Assembly (NCBI RefSeq): GCF_001424905.1
Contig: NZ_LMCU01000001.1
Coordinates: 861,480-925,479 of the forward strand
Length of the DNA: 64,000 nucleotides
Reading direction: 5' to 3'
DNA from: Leifsonia sp. Root112D2
Lineage (GTDB): Bacteria; Actinomycetota; Actinomycetes; Actinomycetales; Microbacteriaceae
In this document: piece after piece, positions 8,444 through 16,734 of the stretch
How positions within the stretch are numbered: position 1 is the first letter of the stretch
Layout: every line of letters starts with the position of its first letter
The notes under the pieces: generated by a model
Databases searched by the model: none
What the model was told of the DNA's origin: nothing
What the model saw: the letters and a program-made list of their open reading frames with translations, nothing else
Program-made: the position numbers and the translations under genes

Positions 8444-9196
8444 CTATTCGACCAGCGACGGTGCCGCGCGGCGCCTGCGGCGCAGCCTGCTCGGCAGCGA
8501 CGTGACTGCCCAGCCCGTGACGCGCAGCATGGCCTCCAGCACGATGTCCATGGTCATCTTCGAGCTGCCGCGCTCGCGCTCAACAAAGGTGATGGGCACC
8601 TCCACCACGCGCAGGCCCTCCACCACGGCGTGCCAGATCATGTCGATCTGAAAGCAGTAGCCCTGGCTCTGCACCACATCAAGCCGGATGCGCCGCAGCG
8701 CTTCGGCCGTGAACACCCGGTATCCCCCGGTCACGTCCCGAAGCGGCACCCCGAGGGCGAAGCGCGCGTATGCACTGCCCCCGCGTGAGAGCAGCCTGCG
8801 ATGCGCCGCCCAGTTCTCTACGCCGCCGCCGGCGACCCAGCGCGAGCCGACCACAACGTCGGCGCCCGCGTCGGATGCCTCCAGCAGCCGGTGCAGTTGC
8901 TCCGGCTGGTGCGAGCCGTCGGCATCCATCTCGACAACGCGGTCGAATCCGGCGGTCAGCGCCCAGCGGAATCCATCGCGATAGGCGGCGCCGAGACCTT
9001 CCTTGCCGGCCCGGTGCAACACCCGAACGCTCGTGTCTGAGGCGGCAAGCTCGTCTGCCAGTGCGCCCGTTCCGTCGGGCGAGTTGTCGTCGACGACGAG
9101 CACCGTCGCATCCGGGGTCGCGGCGCGCACGCGCGAAACGATCCACTGCACGTTCTCGCGCTCGTTGTAGGTGGGAATGATGACGACGGTCTTCAC
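8444..9196 (-). CDS. Polyprenol monophosphomannose synthase-like glycosyltransferase (GT2)
   Basis: This 250-residue family 2 glycosyltransferase has the N-terminal signature VIIPTYNERENVQWIV, the nucleotide-sugar site LVVDDNSPDGTG, and the DXD-like motif EMDADGSH near residue 90. It continues with the Ppm1/DPM1 block DVTGGYRVF and a C-terminal FVERERGSSKM segment. The family transfers mannose from GDP-mannose to polyprenyl phosphate for lipoglycan and protein mannosylation at the membrane. It lacks the fused acyltransferase domain of some actinobacterial Ppm1 proteins. GTG 9196 has GGGGAG about 8 nt upstream. Confidence 0.85.
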   Translation of the reverse strand: MKTVVIIPTYNERENVQWIVSRVRAATPDATVLVVDDNSPDGTGALADELAASDTSVRVLHRAGKEGLGAAYRDGFRWALTAGFDRVVEMDADGSHQPEQLHRLLEASDAGADVVVGSRWVAGGGVENWAAHRRLLSRGGSAYARFALGVPLRDVTGGYRVFTAEALRRIRLDVVQSQGYCFQIDMIWHAVVEGLRVVEVPITFVERERGSSKMTMDIVLEAMLRVTGWAVTSLPSRLRRRRRAAPSLVE

Positions 9197-9326
9197 GCAG
9201 CATCTCCCCTGGCTTGCTCGAAAAAGTTATGGAACTGCATTCTTGCAGCCGTGGGTGAATGACGCATCCGCCGGCGCATGAGAGCCCGCTCAGAAACGAG
9301 CGGGCGAGCGGATGCCGGCTCCTGCC

Positions 9327-9332
9327 TACACT
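9327..9332 (+). promoter_or_regulatory. -10 box TACACT, leaderless promoter of trhO
   Basis: TACACT ends 6 nt before the GTG at 9339. This decides the start against the in-frame ATG at 9312, which would place the box inside the coding region. Confidence 0.6.
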
Positions 9333-9338
9333 GAAGCG

Positions 9339-10313
9339 GTGGCCGTTGCAAAGATTCTGCTCTATTACGTCTTTGCGCCCGTGGCCGATCCCGAGGCCGT
9401 GCGACTGTGGCAGCGCGATCTGTGCGCCTCGCTGGGGCTGCGCGGGCGCATCCTCATCTCGAAGGACGGCATCAACGGCACGGTCGGCGGCGATCTGCCC
9501 GCGGTGAAGCGTTACCTGCGCACGACGCGCGAGTACCCACCGTTTGCGCGGCTCGACGCCAAGTGGAGCGAGGGCAGCGGCTTCGAGGCGGTGCCACCCG
9601 CCGAACTCGAGTCTGCGGTGAGGCACAGCGGATGGGTGCCCCGCACTCCCGAGGGCGCCGCACTCCTCAGCGCCGATTTTCCGCGACTCTCGGTGAAGGT
9701 GCGCGAGGAGATCGTGAGCTTCGGCGCCCCCGACGAGCTGCGGGTCGACGATGATGGCGTGGTCGGCGGCGGGATGCGGCTGGCGCCCGAGGACGTGAAC
9801 CGACTCGTCGCCGAGCGAGGTGACGACGTCGTCTTCTTCGACGGACGCAACGCCTTCGAGGCCGAGATCGGCCGCTTCGCCGGAGCCGTCGTGCCCGACG
9901 TGGCGAGCACTCGCGAGTTCGTCGCCGAACTCGACAGCGGTAAATACGACCATCTCAAGGGACGGCCGGTCGTCACGTACTGCACCGGCGGCATCCGCTG
10001 CGAGGTGCTAAGCGGTCTGATGGCTTCGCGCGGATTCGGCGAGGTCTACCAGCTCGACGGCGGCATCGCCCGCTACGCAGAGCAGTTCGGCGACGAGGGA
10101 CTCTGGCAGGGCTCGCTCTATGTCTTCGACAACCGCGTCTCGCTCGACTTCAGCGATCACGCCGCCGTTCTGGGCCGTTGCGTCGGCTGCGACTCCCCGA
10201 CCAGCCGCATGCAGAATTGCGCGGATGCCTCCTGCCGCACCCAGCTCGTCGTCTGCGCCTCATGCGCCGCCGCCGCACCCCGCTGCGCGGAGCACTCCGC
10301 TCTGGCTGGTTGA
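9339..10313 (+). CDS. trhO: tRNA uridine-34 hydroxylase, rhodanese family
   Basis: This 324-residue protein is predicted to hydroxylate U34 of tRNA, an O2-dependent step towards 5-oxyacetyluridine-type wobble modification. The N-terminal UPF0176 domain begins AVAKILLYYVFAPV. The rhodanese domain carries the active Cys in VVTYCTGGIRCEV near residue 217. The C-terminus holds a Cys-rich region (CVGCDS, MQNCADASC, VVCASC). The last codons and stop, GCT GGT TGA, coincide with the end of a palindromic repeat fragment. Confidence 0.9.
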   Translation: MAVAKILLYYVFAPVADPEAVRLWQRDLCASLGLRGRILISKDGINGTVGGDLPAVKRYLRTTREYPPFARLDAKWSEGSGFEAVPPAELESAVRHSGWVPRTPEGAALLSADFPRLSVKVREEIVSFGAPDELRVDDDGVVGGGMRLAPEDVNRLVAERGDDVVFFDGRNAFEAEIGRFAGAVVPDVASTREFVAELDSGKYDHLKGRPVVTYCTGGIRCEVLSGLMASRGFGEVYQLDGGIARYAEQFGDEGLWQGSLYVFDNRVSLDFSDHAAVLGRCVGCDSPTSRMQNCADASCRTQLVVCASCAAAAPRCAEHSALAG

Positions 10314-10316
10314 GGA
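10305..10316. repeat. Terminal fragment of the GGTTGAGGAGC repeat
   Basis: GCTGGTTGAGGA matches the end of the repeat family and provides the last two codons and the stop of trhO. Confidence 0.55.
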
Positions 10317-10317
10317 A

Positions 10318-10323
10318 TAGGCT
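10318..10323 (+). promoter_or_regulatory. -10 box TAGGCT, leaderless promoter
   Basis: TAGGCT ends 6 nt before the ATG at 10330 of the PEP-mutase-like gene. It abuts the repeat fragment. Confidence 0.6.
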
Positions 10324-10329
10324 GGCCCC

Positions 10330-11106
10330 ATGAGCATTCAGGACAAGGCCGCCGAACTTCTGCGCCTGCACACTGTTCCCGAACTGCTGAGCGTCGTCAA
10401 TGTGTGGGACGTCATCAGCGCGAAGGTCATCGCCGATCTGCCGGAGACGAAGGCCCTCGCCACGGCGAGCCACTCGATAGCGGCCTCCTGGGGATACCCC
10501 GACGGCGAGAAGATTCCGCTCGACATCATGATCGAGAGCGTCGGCCGCATCGCCGCCGCCACCGAGCTTCCGGTCTCAGCCGACCTTGAGGGCGGGTACG
10601 GAAACGCCGGGGAGACGGTGCGCCGCGCCATCGGCGTGGGCATCGTCGGCGCCAACATCGAAGACCAGATGAAGCCGTTGAACGAGGCGGTCGCATCCGT
10701 CGCCGCGGTCGTTGCGGCCGCGGAGCAGGAGGGCGTGCCCTCCTTCGTGCTGAACGCCCGAACGGATGCCTTCATCAAGGCCGGGGACCGCTCCCGCGAC
10801 GAGGTCATAGCGGACGCGATCGAGCGAGGCCTGGCGTTTCTCGAGGCAGGCGCAGCCTGCTTCTTCGTGCCGGGCGTTCGCGGCGAAGAGGAGATCACCC
10901 GCCTGGTCGACGCCATCGGCGAACGCCGGCTGAGCGTGATCGGCGGCCCCACCTCGCTGCCGCCCGCGCGATTGGCCGAACTCGGTGTGACCCGCGTCTC
11001 GTACGGCCCGTGGAGCCAGCGTCTCGCGCTGACCGCGCTGGCGGATGCCGCGAGCGCGCTCTACGCGGGAGGCACGCTCCCCGAGACCACCCGCGCACTC
11101 AACTAG
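10330..11106 (+). CDS. Isocitrate lyase / PEP mutase family protein
   Basis: This 258-residue TIM-barrel protein belongs to the isocitrate lyase/PEP phosphonomutase superfamily. Visible motifs are VVNVWDVISAKVI near residue 21, the metal-binding SADLEGGYG near 83, and GANIEDQ near 107. It lacks the KKCGH loop that defines isocitrate and methylisocitrate lyases, so it should be an oxaloacetate-decarboxylase-like or phosphonomutase-like enzyme rather than a second PrpB. The substrate cannot be told from the sequence. The gene stands alone with a leaderless-type promoter. Confidence 0.85.
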   Translation: MSIQDKAAELLRLHTVPELLSVVNVWDVISAKVIADLPETKALATASHSIAASWGYPDGEKIPLDIMIESVGRIAAATELPVSADLEGGYGNAGETVRRAIGVGIVGANIEDQMKPLNEAVASVAAVVAAAEQEGVPSFVLNARTDAFIKAGDRSRDEVIADAIERGLAFLEAGAACFFVPGVRGEEEITRLVDAIGERRLSVIGGPTSLPPARLAELGVTRVSYGPWSQRLALTALADAASALYAGGTLPETTRALN

Positions 11107-11135
11107 CCCCCGAGGCAACATCCGGGCGAACCGGG

Positions 11136-11141
11136 TACGCT
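11136..11141 (+). promoter_or_regulatory. -10 box TACGCT upstream of panD
   Basis: TACGCT ends 8 nt before the GTG at 11150, slightly longer than in the other leaderless genes here. Confidence 0.45.
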
Positions 11142-11149
11142 TAACCACC

Positions 11150-11569
11150 GTGTTAAGAACCATGCTGACGGGAAAGATCCACCGTGCGACAATCACGCAC
11201 GCGGATCTCAATTACGTGGGCTCCATCACCATCGATCGCGCCCTGTTGGACGCCGCGGACATCCTCCCCGGCGAGAAGGTCAGTGTCGTCGACATCACCA
11301 ACGGCGCGCGCCTCGAGACCTACACGATCGCGGGTGAGGCCGGCAGTGGCGTCATCGGCATCAACGGTGCCGCAGCGCACCTCGTGCACCCGGATGACCT
11401 GGTCATCGTCATCGCCTACGCCCAGTTCGAGACCGACGAGGCCCGCGCCTTCGAGCCGCGAATCGTTCACGTGGACGCCGAGAACCGCATCATCGCCGTG
11501 AACGCCGACCCGGCATCCGCTCTCGCCGAGGGCCTGCAGCGCCCACCGATGGCCGACCTCGCGCTCTAG
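11150..11569 (+). CDS. panD: Aspartate 1-decarboxylase proenzyme
   Basis: This 139-residue proenzyme makes beta-alanine from L-aspartate for pantothenate and coenzyme A. It cleaves itself between Gly24 and Ser25 in NYVGSITID, so that Ser25 becomes the pyruvoyl cofactor. The GTG start restores the conserved N-terminus MLRTMLTGKIHRAT known from mycobacterial PanD; the ATG at 11162 would be too short by four residues. The downstream motif GSGVIGINGAAAHLVHPGD-like segment is intact. No pan neighbour is present. A short C-terminal tail past residue 115 is as in other actinobacteria. Confidence 0.95.
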   Translation: MLRTMLTGKIHRATITHADLNYVGSITIDRALLDAADILPGEKVSVVDITNGARLETYTIAGEAGSGVIGINGAAAHLVHPDDLVIVIAYAQFETDEARAFEPRIVHVDAENRIIAVNADPASALAEGLQRPPMADLAL

Positions 11570-11586
11570 CCAGACCCTGCATTCAT

Positions 11587-11609
11587 CTGTACTGTAACTA
11601 GTAATACAG
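11587..11609. promoter_or_regulatory. Possible operator (CTGTA...TACAG dyad) before the ABC exporter
   Basis: CTGTA at 11587-11591 (and again at 11592-11596) pairs with TACAG at 11605-11609. The dyad lies just upstream of GAAAGGA (11613-11619) and the ATG at 11625. GntR-type regulators bind comparable dyads upstream of small ABC exporters, but no such regulator is encoded here. Confidence 0.3.
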
Positions 11610-11624
11610 ATTGAAAGGACTCGC

Positions 11625-12527
11625 ATGGCGACCGGAGTGCCCATCGAATTCGCGGCTGTGACCAAACGCTTCGGCGCTGTCGCGGCCGTCTCCGATCTCT
11701 CCTTCGGCGTCGAACCCGGGCGCGTCACCGGCTTTCTCGGCCCGAACGGCGCCGGCAAGACCACCACGCTCCGCATGTTGCTGGGGCTCGTGCAGCCCAC
11801 CTCCGGCACCGCGACCATCGGCGGCAAGACCTACGCACAGCTGGAGCGGCCGTTGTCCACGGTGGGCGCGGCCCTCGAGGCGGCAAGCTTCAACCCCGGT
11901 CGCAGCGCCCGCAACCACCTGAAGGTGTACGCGCAGGCTGCCCGGCTTCAGGCATCCACGGTGGACGTCGCACTCGCAAAGGTGGGCCTCACCGATTACG
12001 CGGACCGGCGCGTGCGCGGGTACTCACTCGGCATGCGCCAGCGGCTCGGCCTGGCGTTCGCGCTGCTCGGCGACCCCGGCGTGCTCGTACTCGACGAGCC
12101 GATCAACGGGCTCGACCCCGAGGGCATCAAGTGGATCCGCACCTTCCTGCGCGAACTCGCCGCAGAGGGCCGCACGGTGCTGGTCAGTTCGCACCTGCTC
12201 TCCGAGGTGCAGCAGAGCGTTGACGAGGTGGTCATCATCGCCAAGGGTGAGCTCGTGCATCGCGGCGATCTGACGAGCCTCGACCCTGAGGGCAATGTGC
12301 AGGTGATCGTCGACTCCCCCGATCGCACGGCGCTGGCTGCGGCCCTCACCGCGGCGCAGCTGCCCTTCACCGACATGCGCGGCGGCTACCTCGTCTCGGG
12401 CGTCGAGGCCGCCCACATCGGCCACGTGCTCTTCACCGCCGGCGTGGAGGTGAGCGCCCTGCACCGACAGAAGTCCGGGCTCGAAGAGTCGTTCCTGCAC
12501 CTCGTCGGCGAGGGGGGATCACTGTGA
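11625..12527 (+). CDS. ABC exporter ATP-binding protein
   Basis: This 300-residue ATPase drives the permease encoded next to it. It carries Walker A GPNGAGKTT near residue 37, the ABC signature YSLGMRQRLGLA near 130, Walker B VLVLDEPINGLDPEG near 150, and the switch His in VSSHLLSEV near 185. The C-terminal 80 residues form the extra domain typical of the drug/bacitracin-type DrrA/BcrA branch. It overlaps the permease by 4 nt (GTGA), so the two are translationally coupled. The exported substrate is unknown. Confidence 0.88.
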   Translation: MATGVPIEFAAVTKRFGAVAAVSDLSFGVEPGRVTGFLGPNGAGKTTTLRMLLGLVQPTSGTATIGGKTYAQLERPLSTVGAALEAASFNPGRSARNHLKVYAQAARLQASTVDVALAKVGLTDYADRRVRGYSLGMRQRLGLAFALLGDPGVLVLDEPINGLDPEGIKWIRTFLRELAAEGRTVLVSSHLLSEVQQSVDEVVIIAKGELVHRGDLTSLDPEGNVQVIVDSPDRTALAAALTAAQLPFTDMRGGYLVSGVEAAHIGHVLFTAGVEVSALHRQKSGLEESFLHLVGEGGSL

Positions 12528-13339
12528 GCGCGTTCATCGCCGGGCTGCGTTCCGAGCTCACCAAGCTTCTCACCACGCGCATGTGGTGGATTCTCGCCAT
12601 CGTGCTGTTCCTCTACATCGCCCTGCTCTCGGGCGGGCTCGGCGCACTGTTCGGCGCCATCACGACGGGCAAGATCGAATCCACCGGCAATACGCCGCAC
12701 TTCGGAACGCTCGCCCCTCTCATCTACAGCTTCGCGACATCCGTGGGTTATGTGTTCCCGCTTCTGCTCGGTGCGCTGTCGTCGACGGGCGAATTCAAGC
12801 ACCAGACACTCACGCCCACGTTTCTGGCGAACCCGCGGCGGGCGCAGGTGCTCGCCACGAAGGCAGTCTCGTCACTGGGCATCGGCGCCGTCTATGGAGT
12901 GGTGGCGCTCATCGCCTCGGTGGGGGCCGGTGCCGTCGCGCTGTCGGCGTTCGGCGTCGACACCACTCTGGGCTCCGGCGACACGTGGGCGCTCATCGGC
13001 CGCGCAATTCTCGCGATGGCGCTGTGGGCGGCGATAGGCGTCGGCGTCGGCGCGGTCATCCCCAGCCAGGTCGGTTCGATCATCACGGTGCTGGCCTTCA
13101 CCCAGTTCGTGGAGCCGCTGCTGCGTCTGGCCGCATCGTTCAGCGCCGCGACGGCTTCGATCGGCAAGTTCCTGCCCGGCGCAGCAAGCGACGGTCTCGT
13201 CGGCGCGAGCTTCTTCACCATTTCGTCGCCTGGGTCGAGCACTCTCGACTGGTGGCAGGGCGGACTCGTGCTGCTGGGCTATGCGGTCGTTCTCACGATC
13301 ATCGGGCACTTCGTAAGCTGGCGCCGCGACGTGACGTGA
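12524..13339 (+). CDS. ABC-2 type transporter permease
   Basis: This 271-residue membrane protein starts with the RSELTKLLTTRMWWIL segment common to ABC-2 permeases and has about six hydrophobic helices (near residues 20-45, 65-85, 110-140, 155-180, 185-205 and 240-262). It is expected to be the membrane half of the exporter with the ATPase upstream. GTG 12524 overlaps the ATPase stop. Substrates of this class include peptides, drugs and lipids; the sequence does not discriminate. Confidence 0.83.
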   Translation: MSAFIAGLRSELTKLLTTRMWWILAIVLFLYIALLSGGLGALFGAITTGKIESTGNTPHFGTLAPLIYSFATSVGYVFPLLLGALSSTGEFKHQTLTPTFLANPRRAQVLATKAVSSLGIGAVYGVVALIASVGAGAVALSAFGVDTTLGSGDTWALIGRAILAMALWAAIGVGVGAVIPSQVGSIITVLAFTQFVEPLLRLAASFSAATASIGKFLPGAASDGLVGASFFTISSPGSSTLDWWQGGLVLLGYAVVLTIIGHFVSWRRDVT

Positions 13340-13369
13340 CCTGAGCCTGACGTGACGTAGGCATCCGCC

Positions 13370-13375
13370 TAGGGT
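13370..13375 (+). promoter_or_regulatory. -10 box TAGGGT, leaderless promoter
   Basis: TAGGGT ends 6 nt before ATG 13382 of the AcuI-like gene. Confidence 0.55.
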
Positions 13376-13381
13376 GGAAGC

Positions 13382-14476
13382 ATGAGCGGATTCCGGGCGA
13401 TTGTCATCGAGCAGCAGACGGATGCGGGGCGCATCACCGCGCACACCGCCGAGGTGCGCATGTTGAGCGAGGATTTTCTGCGGGACAACGCCGGTGATGC
13501 GAGCGACGACACCGGAAGCGTGAGCGTCGACGTCGAATACTCGTGTCTCAACTTCAAGGACGGCCTCGCGCTCACCGGTCGGCCCCGCATCATCAAGGGT
13601 TCCCCGCGCATTCCCGGCATCGATCTCGTGGGCACGGTTAGCGCATCCGACGACCCGCGCTTTGCCGCAGGCGATCGCGTCATTCTCAACGGTGACGGCA
13701 TCGGCGAGGGCCGCAACGGGGGCCTTTCCGAGCGCGCGCGCGTGCGCGGCGGAGCCCTCGTGCATCTGCCCGACACGATGAGCTCCCGCCAGGCCGCGGC
13801 CATCGGCACCGCCGGTTTCACGGCGATGCTCTCGGTGCTCGCCCTCGAACGCGGCGGCGTCACCCCGGATGCCATAGCGAACTCCGAGCACCCGGCCCCC
13901 GTTCTCGTCACCGGCGCGTCGGGTGGCGTTGGCTCGGTTGCCATCGCCCTGCTCGCGAAGCTGGGTTACCCGGTCACGGCCTCCACAGGGCGCGCCGCCG
14001 AGCAGTCGGACTACCTGCGTCGGCTGGGCGCATCCGACATCATCGACCGCGCCGAACTCTCGGAGCCGGGCAAGCCGTTGCAGAGCCAGCGCTGGTCAGG
14101 TGTGATCGACGCCGTCGGCAGCCACACGCTCGCCAACGCGCTGGCGCAGACGCGCTACGGCGGCATTGTCACCGCCTGCGGGCTCGCCCAGGGCAACGAC
14201 CTGCCGACCACCGTCGTGCCGTTCATTCTGCGCGCGGTCACCCTCGTCGGCATCAATTCCGTGGATGCTCCGCTGCGCGAGCGTGAGCTCGCCTGGCAGC
14301 GTCTGGCCACCGATCTCGACCCCGCGATGCTGGAGGAGATGACCATAGAGGTCAGCCTCGCGGATGCGGTGGGTGCGGCATCCGCATTCATGGAAGGCCA
14401 GGTGCGCGGCCGCATCGTCGTCAACGTGCGCGCCGAGGATTCAAGCGTGCAGCCCTCCAATAGGCTGACCGCATGA
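13382..14476 (+). CDS. Acrylyl-CoA reductase / quinone oxidoreductase (YhdH/AcuI-like)
   Basis: This 364-residue medium-chain dehydrogenase/reductase is predicted to use NADPH to reduce acrylyl-CoA or a related enoyl or quinone. It has the YhdH hallmark YSCLNFKDGLALTG near residue 56 and SPRIPGIDLVGTV near 76. The dinucleotide-binding motif is TGASGGVGSVA near 180. No zinc-binding Cys cluster is seen. At 364 residues it is about 35 longer than typical YhdH, mainly in a loop before the Rossmann fold. Its stop overlaps the DUF1304 start (ATGA). Acrylyl-CoA reduction would feed propionyl-CoA, which the prp operon could consume; that link is inference. Confidence 0.85.
   Translation: MSGFRAIVIEQQTDAGRITAHTAEVRMLSEDFLRDNAGDASDDTGSVSVDVEYSCLNFKDGLALTGRPRIIKGSPRIPGIDLVGTVSASDDPRFAAGDRVILNGDGIGEGRNGGLSERARVRGGALVHLPDTMSSRQAAAIGTAGFTAMLSVLALERGGVTPDAIANSEHPAPVLVTGASGGVGSVAIALLAKLGYPVTASTGRAAEQSDYLRRLGASDIIDRAELSEPGKPLQSQRWSGVIDAVGSHTLANALAQTRYGGIVTACGLAQGNDLPTTVVPFILRAVTLVGINSVDAPLRERELAWQRLATDLDPAMLEEMTIEVSLADAVGAASAFMEGQVRGRIVVNVRAEDSSVQPSNRLTA
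14461..14466 (+). promoter_or_regulatory. -10 box TAGGCT inside the end of the AcuI-like gene
   Basis: TAGGCT ends 6 nt before ATG 14473, so DUF1304 may have its own leaderless transcript despite overlapping the upstream gene. Confidence 0.5.
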
Positions 14477-14853
14477 TCATCATCGCGACCCTCATCGTCA
14501 CCCTCGCGGCGGCGCTGCACGTCGGAATTTTCATCATGGAAAGCGTGAGCTGGACCAGGCCGGCCATCTGGAAGCGCTTCGGCGTCGCCAGCCAGGAAGA
14601 CGCGAACACTACCAAAGCACTCGCGTACAACCAGGGGTTCTACAACCTGTTCCTCGCCATCGGCGCTTTCATCGGCGTGATCTTCTTCGGCGTCGGCTGG
14701 CACTACCCCGGGCTCGCGCTGGTGGTGTTCACGCTGGGCAGCATGCTCGCGGCATCCATCGTGCTCGTCTCGACCGGCCGTGGCTACATTCGCGCCGCCA
14801 TCACGCAGGGCATCCTGCCGCTGGCCGGCCTGGTGCTCATCCTGCTGAGCTAA
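14473..14853 (+). CDS. DUF1304 membrane protein
   Basis: This 126-residue integral membrane protein has four hydrophobic helices (about residues 2-22, 55-75, 80-100 and 106-125). The family signature HVGIFIMESVSWTRPAIWKRFG lies near residues 16-37, and AYNQGFYNLFLAIG follows near 51-64. The biochemical function of DUF1304 is not known. It is coupled to the reductase by a 4-nt overlap and also has its own -10 box. Confidence 0.88.
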   Translation: MIIIATLIVTLAAALHVGIFIMESVSWTRPAIWKRFGVASQEDANTTKALAYNQGFYNLFLAIGAFIGVIFFGVGWHYPGLALVVFTLGSMLAASIVLVSTGRGYIRAAITQGILPLAGLVLILLS

Positions 14854-14887
14854 GAACCGTCAGCGGGCACGCGGACGGCGCCGCACG

Positions 14888-15319
14888 CTAAATAGCTTCG
14901 CCGTCGGCGGTCAACTCGTCGGGGGCCACGAGCCGCAGCACCTCGATCAGTTTGCTGGCGTGCAGCGTGGAGACGATCACGCGCGCAAAGCCGGTCGTCG
15001 CATCCGCGCCGGCACCTGAGCCTGCCGCAGCTTCGTCCGCCGTCTCCAGGTCGATCACGACCGCCGAGCGCTGCTTTCCCTTGATGAGCAGGAAATCCTT
15101 GCCGCCGTGAAACTTCCAGGTTCCCACCGCGAGGGTCAACGGCACCATCGCGCCGGGCGCCCGGATGCCACGAATCCAGATCCACGGATCCGCCGTGATG
15201 GCGACGGACTTGATGTCGTCGCGCGCTATCACGAGGTCGTCGCGCCGCAGCGACAGCACCTTTTCCGCCCGGGTGAGACGGATCTCGAGGCGGTCGGGGT
15301 ACACGTGCAAGTCGGCCAT
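14888..15319 (-). CDS. Uncharacterised protein, PH-like fold suspected
   Basis: I do not recognise a named family for this 143-residue protein. It opens MADLHVYPDRLEIRLT and has alternating beta-strand-like segments up to residue 85 (RAEKVLSLRRDDLVIA, IKSVAITADPWIWIRG, VGTWKFHGGKDFLLIK), ending in a helix near 110-130. That pattern is reminiscent of small PH-like domains of actinobacteria. No signal peptide or membrane helix is present. The ATG at 15319 is preferred over an upstream in-frame ATG because CAGACT lies 6 nt before it, matching the local leaderless pattern. Confidence 0.65.
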   Translation of the reverse strand: MADLHVYPDRLEIRLTRAEKVLSLRRDDLVIARDDIKSVAITADPWIWIRGIRAPGAMVPLTLAVGTWKFHGGKDFLLIKGKQRSAVVIDLETADEAAAGSGAGADATTGFARVIVSTLHASKLIEVLRLVAPDELTADGEAI

Positions 15320-15439
15320 GTCTCTAGTCTGCCGTGTCGCCCCATTTCCCGTCGTCTCGAATCGCTCACAATCGTGCGTCAAACCGCGGGTGAACTCACC
15401 CGCGCAGAATTCGACGATGCCCAATCGGCGGCGGCCATG

Positions 15440-15445
15440 TATCTT
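15440..15445 (+). promoter_or_regulatory. -10 box TATCTT, leaderless promoter of the ROK regulator
   Basis: TATCTT ends 6 nt before the GTG at 15452 and argues against the ATG at 15437, which overlaps the box. Confidence 0.5.
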
Positions 15446-15451
15446 GTTCTC

Positions 15452-16636
15452 GTGGCAGAGACGCGGCGGACTCCCGGTTCGCAGACTTCACTTCGTGAAG
15501 CCAACAGGGCGCGGATCGTCGACGCCGTCAAGAAACACGGCGGTCTGACCCAGGTGGAACTCGCCGGGGCCACCGGACTTTCCGCAGCCACCGTCTCGAA
15601 TATCGTCAAAGAACTGACCGGCACGGGCGTTCTGCACACGGCGCCGAGCACGCGCAGCGGCCGGCGAGCGCAGTACGTGACGCTGGCCCACGCCCTCGGT
15701 CTGGTCGTCGGCGTGCACTATTCGACCCGTCATCTGCGCGTTGCCCTCTCGGATGTCGCCCATACGGTGCTCGCCGAGCATCACATGCCGCTCGCCAAAG
15801 ACCACCGCGCCGACAACGAACTCGACCGGGCGACCCTGCTGATCGCCGACATGCTCGACAGCGTGGATTCCGGCATGAGCGAACTGCTGGCGGTCGGCAT
15901 CGCGCTGCCTGCGCCCCTGAAATCGGCGACGGGAACGACGGCCCGCGGTGGAATCCTGCGCGGTTGGGATGCGGTACCCGTGGCCGACGTCATGCAACGT
16001 CGGCTGCAGTGCCCCGTCTTCGTCGATAACGCCTCCAACCTTGCCGCCCTTGCCGAGGCGCGACTCGGAGCAGCTCGCGGCAAAGAGAACGCGGTCTTCC
16101 TCGACATCGGCGACGGAATCGGTTCGGGCCTGCTGCTGAATGGGCGCCTGTTCCGCGGCCACAACGGCAGCGCAGGCGAGTTCGGCCACATCACCATCCG
16201 CGAAAATGGGCCACTGTGTCGCTGTGGAAACCGCGGATGCCTCGAGGCCATCGCCGGAGGCCCCGCCATTCTCGAGGCCCTCAAGCCGACGTACGGACCG
16301 CTCAAGCTGGGCGATCTGGTCATCCGAGCAATGGCGGGTGACGACGCCTGCATTCGCGCGATAGCCGACGCCGGAAAGCACATCGGCGTCGCGGCGGCAA
16401 ACCTGTGCAATCTGCTCGATCCGGAGCGCATCGTGGTCGGCGGCGACCTCGCGCGATCCGGCGAGTTGCTACTCGGCCCGTTGCGGCACGCGATCGAGCG
16501 CTCGATCATCGTCGATGACGAGTCGATTCCCGATGTGGTGCAGGGCCAACTCGGCAATCGGGCCGCCGTTCTGGGCGCGCTCGTCTACGCCATCGATCAG
16601 GTGAATATCGCCACCGATGAGCCCGCGCGAAGCTGA
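15452..16636 (+). CDS. ROK family transcriptional regulator (XylR-like)
   Basis: This 394-residue regulator has an N-terminal winged helix (GGLTQVELAGATGLSAATVS, near residues 28-47) and a ROK sugar-kinase-like domain. The ROK part includes DIGDGIGSGLLLNG near 219 and the zinc motif CRCGNRGCLEAIAG near 255. Such proteins repress sugar-uptake genes and release DNA upon binding sugar. It lies directly upstream of and codirectional with a xylose-like ABC importer, so it probably controls that operon. The GTG start fits both the -10 spacing and the domain boundary. Confidence 0.88.
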   Translation: MAETRRTPGSQTSLREANRARIVDAVKKHGGLTQVELAGATGLSAATVSNIVKELTGTGVLHTAPSTRSGRRAQYVTLAHALGLVVGVHYSTRHLRVALSDVAHTVLAEHHMPLAKDHRADNELDRATLLIADMLDSVDSGMSELLAVGIALPAPLKSATGTTARGGILRGWDAVPVADVMQRRLQCPVFVDNASNLAALAEARLGAARGKENAVFLDIGDGIGSGLLLNGRLFRGHNGSAGEFGHITIRENGPLCRCGNRGCLEAIAGGPAILEALKPTYGPLKLGDLVIRAMAGDDACIRAIADAGKHIGVAAANLCNLLDPERIVVGGDLARSGELLLGPLRHAIERSIIVDDESIPDVVQGQLGNRAAVLGALVYAIDQVNIATDEPARS

Positions 16637-16695
16637 GACCAAATCGTTGCCTTCAAGACTTGACGCCAACGCGCGTAAATGACAAGCTCATGCCA

Positions 16696-16713
16696 GTCGC
16701 CAAAGTAGGCGAC
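16696..16713 (+). promoter_or_regulatory. Small hairpin in the 5' leader of the sugar importer mRNA
   Basis: GTCGCC (16696-16701) and GGCGAC (16708-16713) form a perfect 6-bp stem 9 nt before the GGAGG ribosome-binding site at 16723-16727. It may be an operator half-site pair or an mRNA structure. Confidence 0.35.
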
Positions 16714-16734
16714 CCTTGAACCGGAGGTTTTTCA

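Noticed and set aside
10330..11106. Second methylisocitrate or isocitrate lyase
   Set aside because: The KKCGH-type catalytic loop is missing, so only the wider PEP mutase family can be supported.
15107..15451. N-terminal extension of the ROK regulator
   Set aside because: The extension is antisense to another gene, and the -10 box and winged-helix boundary place the start at 15452.
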